DNA of 64,000 nt from Isoetes taiwanensis. Lineage: Eukaryota > Streptophyta > Lycopodiopsida > Isoetales > Isoetaceae. Every line of letters begins with the position of its first letter. Positions within the stretch are counted from its first letter, which is position 1. Positions 57,016-64,000 of the stretch are shown here, piece by piece. The position numbers were made by a program, and so were the translations under genes. A model generated the notes under the pieces. It did not search any database. It saw nothing but the letters and a program-made list of their open reading frames with translations, and had not been told where the DNA came from. The stretch covers positions 2,358,447 to 2,422,446 of the forward strand of contig JAJEKV010000041.1 of the NCBI GenBank assembly GCA_021234155.1, written 5' to 3'.

Positions 57016-58144
57016 AGAAAACATATGACACCAGAAGACCGAAAAAAGTCTAGCTAATCTATAAATGTCAATCGAACTTACCAAATGAATTGTTGAAAAT
57101 GGCCTGGAGCATATAAGACCCAAGTAAGCAGCAGCAGATATTTTAATTTGTAAAATGTAACATTTTCAATTTATCTTCTACATGCTTCTGCAATAGCTCT
57201 TTTGCATTATTCATTTTTTCTTCTCTGTAATAGCAAAGATACATGCATCAAGATGTGGAAGTTGAAAACTTACCTAATCTGACATATAGAGTCACCAAAA
57301 CGAAGTTGAGAAGTGATGAAACTTGGTATATGGATGTTTTTCAGTGCCTGAAATATGCTGCCAGAATAAAAAAAATAAATCCTATTTCTATGTAGAAAGC
57401 AACGATATGTTTGGTACTCCATACCTCTTAATGTCTCTGATTTGTGAGACTCAGAACTTTCAACCCCATCACCAGCTTCTCAAACCTGGAAGACAAAATA
57501 TAAATCAATCCATATGGGACACATTGCAAAGAAATCATTTATAAAAAAAATTAAAGACTTGGGGTCTGCCTTCTTACTCAGCTAATAGCTTAATTCAGCA
57601 TGCAAACCCTGCCACCAAACACTTGCATTACAAATCTTCTCTCGCCATGAGAGTCATGGACCTGGACCAGAAAAAAAAGAAGAAAAACCTTATTTTACAT
57701 GCTAGTCTCACACAAAGTATTCCGCCGGAATGCAAATTCGTCCAAGATCTTTTCTCTCAGATTTTTTTCCTGTAATACACAATGAAATTCAATCATAAAT
57801 TGAAGGACCTTATGATTTTGCTGCCCCTTGATGTCCTTGCGGCTCCATGCTCCAAGTAAAAACTCCATCTCAAGCTGCAGGTGAAAGTTCCAACCAACGG
57901 TTTTACCCTCTTATAAATCTAAAACCCTAAGAGCTATTGTGCAAGAAGGCAATCCAACGATGCTAGTGTGACATCCATCGCCATGCCTAAAACCGAAAGG
58001 GGCAAATCGATGCCTGAAGATTGAAATGGCAAACAAAATCATACTAAAATTCTGGATTTGGAAAATTCTAGATTTTTGGAAATCGTTTTTTTTTCTTTTT
58101 CCGGCATCCAGAATCCCTAAAACCATAGTGAAATCAAGTAGGAA
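57016..58144. other. Intergenic, no supported gene
   Basis: Only short frames without recognisable domains. A minus-strand frame at 57911-58153 has no supporting feature. Confidence 0.4.
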
Positions 58145-58947
58145 GTAATGCACAGTTGGTGCGAATTACTGCATTATTCCACTCATTTTAAATACCATAA
58201 ATGTTCCTCCACCTGTTCACGGCGGCGCCGCTCAAGCCTTCTTCCGGAAGCATTTCGTCTGCAGGCAGGGTTTCTTAGCCACGGGGGTTTTCGGCAGGTA
58301 AACCCAAGCTTTCTTCTCGCGACGGAGTTCTTTCGCCGCCCAAGCTTTCTTTACGGCGCGGATTTCTTTACGCACCAGATTTTCTCAGCGCCATAGCCAA
58401 GTTCTCATCAGCACACGGTTTCCTGAAGTATCTTTCCTAAATCTGTAGCTTCTGTAGCTTCTATATATATGTTATCTGTGCCTAAATCTGTAGCTTCTAT
58501 ATATCTTTTATCTGTGCTTGTTGCCTTTGGCAAAATCTCCAAGAATCTCCAAGAACTTGTTAGATTGGCCAAATCTCCAAGAACTTGTTGCATTTGAACC
58601 CCGCTCACCGAAGGAGAGAAAGAATTTTGAACACCGAATCTTTGATTGCAGGATGGGAAGGGGCTAGGACACCTATTCATGATGCTGCAGAAGATAAAGC
58701 AGCCATAGCCACAGCTTCCAAAGGTCGATAAAAAAAGGGCATTCTCAGAAAAATAGAGTATCTTGTTCTCTGAATGGGGCAATGGTTCTGCAGTTTGACA
58801 TCTATTCTGCAGTTAGATTGAAGCTTAGGCCATCTATTCACAGTGCTGCGTAAGATTCCATGTGTCTTTGTGCAAAGATTTGATGTCGGAACAGAGCTTG
58901 CCGCCCAAAACAGAGTAAGGAACGTAATTCGCCCAACTGTGCATTAC
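58145..58947. repeat. 803-bp segment bounded by 24-25 bp inverted repeats
   Basis: The left end GTAATGCACAGTTGG plus ten more bases (58145-58169) is the inverse of 58924-58947 with one indel. Inside there is GC-richer sequence with repeated CAAGCTTTCTT blocks (about 58297-58355) and a tandem CTAAATCTGTAGCTTCT unit (about 58438 and 58483). No clear target-site duplication is seen, so it is either a non-autonomous DNA element or a chance-retained inverted pair. Confidence 0.55.
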
Positions 58948-61705
58948 GTCCCGGAAAGTTCCTTGTCTCAAAATATTCTCTCGGGAATATTCCCTGCCTC
59001 AGGAAATTCCCTCGTGAAATTTCCTCAACCAGAACTTTCCTTATTACAAAATCAAAAACATTTTTCTCCGTACCGGAAATTTCCAGATTGACAAGATTGA
59101 TTAGAGTATGGGTGCACATTTCTTAAAGTTTATTAGAGTAGGGGTGCACATTTCTCGATAATATGTCCTTGGGCAATGGCTAAATGGTGGCGGATCACGG
59201 GACACTGCATCAACCCGATGTCACCATCGTATTTATAATCTACTACTACTTTGTCTTAAAACTCTTCAAAATCTTCGTACGAAGACATGCATATTTCACC
59301 ACTCCACGCCGGACTTGAGCTCCTCTTCTCCATGTCTTGAACCTTGAGCAGGGCAACCCTGCTTTATCTAAGGTGAGCTCATTCTTCCTACATTTCTTAT
59401 TTTACGCTTGAAGTAGTTAACCGGGTCGCCAAAAGTAACATGCAAGTCTGGCACTTTGTTTGAACTGTGAGGCATTTTAGTGGATTTAAACGGCTTTCGA
59501 CTGCTTTGATTATAAGTAGAAAAAGTCTGCCTACAGGAATGCCATCAGGCTTGGTGATCCTGCTTCTGTCAGTTTCACTTTTACGCTTTCTAATTAGTCT
59601 TCCTCATTGTGCATTCACGGTTTAAAACTGGGGGTTTTTGTCTGGAAGCGTGTTGGAGAGGGATTTTCTACACCAGTTAGATGCTAAAGCCAATTTCCTA
59701 CCGGAGTGGATTTTGTGTAAGCTCATGCGAACCCACGGCCTACTTTATGCCGTGAGAGAGTGGAACAGGGTCCTACATAATGCAAGTTCTCTAAGATTAA
59801 AGCTAGTGTCTCTCTCTCGAAATTTGTGCTGGAGTGTGTTCCCTTTTTTTTCTTTGCAAAAATCCAACAGCCACAGATTCAGCAGTATATTTAAGGGAGG
59901 ACGCTTCAGCAGCAACCTTTAGAGATTCCTTGACCTATAATGATATCTTGCTGAACTATTTTAGAAAATATAAGTGTTCTTATTGTCAGAGAAGGGCCAG
60001 CTGTCAAAATCATGGCAAAAGTTTAATAGTAAGAAAATGGCAACGATGCTCAGGAAGCAAGACTGGAAACCTGCACAACATTGACAGCATAAGTAAGGTC
60101 TGGCCCAGTAATGTTCTATACAGAGTTGGACCAGCATCTGTCTCATTAGAATTTAGGATTTATCTTTGACCTGGTTCAAATGGCGTGAGAACAGACTAAG
60201 ACATCCTAGGGCTTGCCCCGTCCTACTCACCACTAAGTACAGCTTCATGCAGTTCTTTCCCTTCAGAGCCTTGTTATACTTGTTATACATCAGGATATAG
60301 TAGTATCAGCCACCTGAGTTTTGGGATGAACCGCTTCATGATTGAAGAAGAAACACATGAAAGTCCATCCTGCACAATAGCCCCTAGACATTTATTCATA
60401 GTTAGGGCAGGCAGACCTATGATTGGCAAATTTATGAGCAATCTCTTCAAAAGGCTGCACACTCCTTGGTGGGATCCCAAACATCTCCATCCCTTCATGT
60501 CAGTGGTATATCCAATAAATACCTGTCTGCTGATTTCCCTGCTTGCTAGACAACAAAGAAAGGTGTCTTTTGTTTCAAGGATCCCTTACCTTCTGATAAG
60601 CAGGTTCTTGCCATCTCCCAGTGTTAGAATGTGATCAAAATAACCTAAAAACTTCTACAAAATGCAGTGACGCACCTGAAGCCACCCTGTTCCTCAGCAT
60701 CTGCTGCATCAATATTGAAAAACACCTCTTCTACGTCATCAAGATGAGAATGTGAAACATGTTCATTAGTTTCTGGCCTGCATATCCTTTATTTCTGCTG
60801 TTGGAGCTCTTAATTTTTGGATTATTTGGATTGACTGCATTCTTTCTGCACACTTCTAGTACTTGATTTGGCTTCTTCTCTTAGCTTGCCTCTGCATCAT
60901 TCTTAGAATCTACCTTCTTTGATCATGAGAATAACTAACCCTTTAAATCTTTTCATACTGCTATAGGTTGATGTCTACTGGTTTGCGCGGTGCCTGAGGT
61001 GAAGATTAGCTTCACATATTCTTCATTTTGATGTACATGGATATAGTTTCTTGAGGAAACCATTTAGCGTCATTTTTAGTTCTGACAGTTTCCATCCAGC
61101 ATCGAAGTACTGCTCTTTTAGATCCTTCATTGTGTTCTGATGATGTTTCATGTCCTTGCATTCATGGCGTTCCCATGTATTATCCGTTTCTCTGGTGATC
61201 AGTTGCTGATGAACTCCAATCTGGACATAATTAGCCCCCAAGTAGTCCCAATCTTGCACTCTCTTAAGTCTCTCTTATATTGGGCTTAGGCAAGCATTCT
61301 TAAATTATTGAGGGCTTCTTCATTGTTCTTCAGGTCTGCAGCAGTTGTAGCTTCCAAGTACTGTCAAGAACGGAGCCAAGAGTCTTCCTCCAGGATTAAG
61401 TTCTGTGTCAATTTCCAGGTTTCTATACTGACTGCAGAGATAGAAGAATTCTGAAAAATCTACCGGAGGTTGGCTGATTACCAACCAAGATTTATCAGAC
61501 GTGGTAACTGCACACTGTAACACTATTTTGAGTCTCATGACCATGCATTGCAGTTAAAAAAATCTCTCGTCTTTTCGAACGTCATTCAAAACTATAAATC
61601 ACATAGAGGATTATTGGCAGGCTTTGCAATAAGAATTTGTAACTTCCATACATCTGTAAGGTTAGTAGAATCATATTGTACCTTGGCAATATTCTGGTTC
61701 TGCAG
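58948..61705 (+). other. No firm gene; probable promoter and upstream exon region of the NRPD2-like gene
   Basis: The NRPD2-like reading frame begins after a TTCTGCAG acceptor at 61705, so a 5' exon probably lies here. A leader exon ending at CTAAG|GTGAGC near 59372 is one candidate. Frames at 59638-59922 and 60326-60634 have no recognisable domain. TTCC-rich short repeats occur at about 58950-59090. Confidence 0.35.
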
Positions 61706-64000
61706 ATCTGAAAACTTTCAAGTGGCCAGTAATGGACTTCAGACAGCTATCAGAAAATGAAGAGAAGAACTTACAAAACATAGCCAGCAAAGCTTTCTTT
61801 ATGGGAAGAAGTTTGATATCGCATCAGCTCGACTCTTTCAATGATTTTACAGATCATATATGTCAATTCTTCGCAGATATTCCAGTATGGGAAGTGGAGC
61901 CTGATCACTTGCCAGGATCAGATAGAACAGAAACAGGGCTGCCAAAACATGGAAGGATCACATTTGGAAATATAAATTTGAAGAAACCAGGAATTATGCT
62001 TGACCAGGATGGCAAGGAGGACGGCAGGCCTATCCTGCCAAGTGAGGCACGACTTCGAAATCTGACTTATGCTGCTAAGCTCTATGCCGATGTTCAGCTT
62101 CAGGTTCGGGGTATTTCTATTTTGAACAATTTGCGTATTAGTGTCACATTGATAATTTTGTTAGGTTTGCCTGATTAAATCTAAAGTATGGTGGACTATT
62201 TAGCTCAAAACATGCTGAAAATTTGTAGGCATTGCTGAAATTTTATATAAGTTCAAACATTCTAGATGGTCTGTAGTGTTATTTTATGTAATTCATGTAA
62301 TTTACAAATATGATGACCTATTTGGATGATGCCTTCTATATATCTTGCCATAATTATTGCCAATCATGTCAAGGCAGAGGTCAAATTGTAGAATTTATTG
62401 GCCGCTCCTAAAGGCTGTACTCTTTTGTGCATTTGGCAACCATATAACGATCTCATTTCTTCCTTCAGACATGTTGATTATTGCAACTTGACATCAATAA
62501 TTTGAAACCCCAATTGTTCTTGGACTTAACAAATAAATGAAGTGTTTGATCGATTCTATGCTTGAATGCCCAAATTCGTATAGGAACTTTAAAAAAATTC
62601 AGATCAGTGGGGGATGCTAGAGGCAAGCCACTATAAAAAGGCACCGAGGCTTTTTCCAAGTTCTAATTTTTGTGGGATAATGTGACAAACATTAGTGGAG
62701 TCTCGGCAATGGCAAAGCAGGAGGTTCCAAGAGATGGTAGAAGAGTACCGTCTCACCATGAGTAGGCACTCAAATGTCCCAGTTAATTTTCTAATCGTTA
62801 AGGTAGAAAAAAGCCATAGATGGAGTGGAATATAGACCTGTACTGCCTCTGATAGTATGGAAAATAAGACGCTAATGTGCAATTAGTTGCTCATATTGTT
62901 AACATAGTTCGTTTGACAGGTGTACACAAAAAATCCTACTAATGAGAACATGAAAGCTGCAATGAAGCAAGAAACGATACTGGAGAATGAACATTTCAAA
63001 AATATATTACTTGGGGAGATACCTATCATGGTCAAATCTAAGTTTTGCAACTTGAGCGACATGCAGCCTGAGGACATGAACTCTAATGCTTTATGGAAAA
63101 GAGGAGACTGTTGCTTTGATATGGGTGGCTATTTTATTATCAAAGGTGCAGAAAAGGTATTCTGTTCTCATTAGGCAGTGTTCTACTCTAGTTGTCCCCA
63201 CATCGACAACTTTGTGGGTTTCTGTTTTTGCAGGTTATGATTGCACAAGAAGAAAGATTTTTACAACGGGTTTGGGTATCAGATAAAGGTGAATGGAGAG
63301 CAACCTTCTCTTCTCCAGCAAAGGGACTCCAGAAGTATGCCTCCACGACCTCAGTCAAGCTGGTACAGACAAAATCTGAGCCACCAATCATGTGTGTGGA
63401 TATTCGTGGGGTTGGCCTCATCCCGATCAGCATCATATTTTGTGCCCTGGGAATCGATACAGATAGGCACCTGCTTGAAGCTATAACCTCAAATTTAGAG
63501 GACAATCTGCTCCTTGATCTAGTTCGACCCACTCTAAAAAAAGGGGCAGATGATATGGTCCATTTTGTATCTGAAAAGTATCCTTCAGAAGACCCTCTGA
63601 GCAGCATACACAGCAGTCATGTAGCTTTGCAGTTTATAGGATCTCGTATAACCAACAGGACAACCGGACCTGTAGAAGCTGCTAAGGATTTACTTGAGAC
63701 CAGATTGCTCCCGCATATGGAAGGCTTTTTAAGAAAGGCCTTATTTCTAGGGCATATGGTCCATTGCTTATGCCAGTGCTATCTGAAGCGACATGGTCTG
63801 GAAGACAAAGATAATTACAGAAATAAAAGGCTTGACTTGCCTGGAACTTTATTTTCTTATCAGCTTAGGCAATTAATGGAGCGTTTTCAGCGTGAAATAT
63901 GCAAGAACCTGCAGAAGAAAATTTCAAAGGGTAAAAAGGTGATCACAGGTAGTGAGGTTGTGGACCCAAAAATAGTTACCATTGGTTTTAACAGAGCATT
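61706..64000 (+). CDS. NRPD2: RNA polymerase IV/V second-largest subunit, 5' part (runs off the window)
   Basis: RPB2-family subunit; in plants the NRPD2/NRPE2 protein is shared by nuclear Pol IV and Pol V, which drive RNA-directed DNA methylation of transposons. Visible exons: 61706-62103, 62920-63156 and 63234 to the edge; introns of 816 and 77 bp have GT-AG borders and the frame stays open across both. An ATG at 61732 is a possible start, but the frame is open back to the acceptor at 61705, so the true start may be in an earlier exon. Motifs: SLISHQLDSFNDF at the N terminus, ARLRNLTYAAKLYADVQ of the protrusion, GDCCFDMGGYFIIKGAEKV-MIAQEE, and later FLGHMVHCL and NYRNKRLDLPGTL of the lobe/fork. 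The N-terminal and NKR-region wording is closer to Pol IV/V than to Pol II, III or I subunits, judged from memory of the family. The catalytic C-terminal half lies outside. Confidence 0.85.

Noticed and set aside
56759..57031. Leu/Cys-rich minus-strand frame as a membrane protein
   Set aside because: It is the translation of a 57-bp minisatellite and has no support outside it.
60326..60634. 102-codon plus frame as an upstream exon of the NRPD2-like gene
   Set aside because: No similarity to the N terminus of RPB2-family subunits and no clear donor leading to 61706.

Overview
The window is nuclear DNA of a land plant. It is AT-rich, has spliced genes with GT-AG introns, an organelle-type pentatricopeptide repeat (PPR) gene, a gene for a plant-specific RNA polymerase IV/V subunit, and a dense load of plant transposons. 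The PPR gene has a long run of 31-residue S repeats, a style I associate with ferns and lycophytes. A seed-free vascular plant, probably a fern, is my best guess, but the sequence alone does not prove it.

Only two genes can be named. A PPR gene lies on the minus strand at 9721-11577. The 5' part of an NRPD2/NRPE2-type second-largest RNA polymerase subunit lies on the plus strand from 61706 and runs off the right edge. Weaker exon-like material is at 11821-12016 and 13657-13734 (plus), 43.6-47.7 kb (minus) and 54-56.4 kb (minus).

Most of the rest is mobile DNA, and much of it can be bounded to the base by target-site duplications (TSDs). From left to right: a foldback repeat (2315-2865); the PBS and LTR edge of a minus-strand LTR element (3741-4530); a Mutator-like MITE with a 9-bp TSD (6863-7269); a Harbinger-type MITE (8959-9387); a 5'-truncated LINE (15171-16287 and 20996-21305) split by a non-coding LTR retrotransposon, element A (16288-20990, TSD GCGAC), which itself holds a 260-bp MITE; a second member of the same non-coding family, element B (23014-25858, TSD CATTT, LTRs differing at one base by eye); another truncated LINE with a poly(A) tail (to 27463); and a 13.1-kb Ty3/Gypsy chromovirus on the minus strand (28090-41181, TSD ACATC).

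The chromovirus sits inside one copy of a 2.36-kb duplicated block. The second copy (43864-46226) keeps the empty insertion site, and an older diverged copy follows it. Further right, an unclassified interspersed repeat (50268-52134) encloses an exon-like open reading frame, which suggests gene-fragment capture. A minisatellite, an inverted-repeat pair and the NRPD2-like gene close the window.

The most unusual system is the A/B family. Its elements are LTR retrotransposons with no coding capacity, near-palindromic LTR ends, repeated internal hairpins and a conserved CACGCT-rich tract. In element A, a second R-U5-PBS unit follows the first PBS and begins close to the predicted RNA 5' end, as if two genomic RNAs were joined during reverse transcription. 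A second point is technical: the LTRs of the chromovirus disagree much more than the host duplication it interrupts, often at CAG/CTG sites, which suggests consensus errors rather than age.
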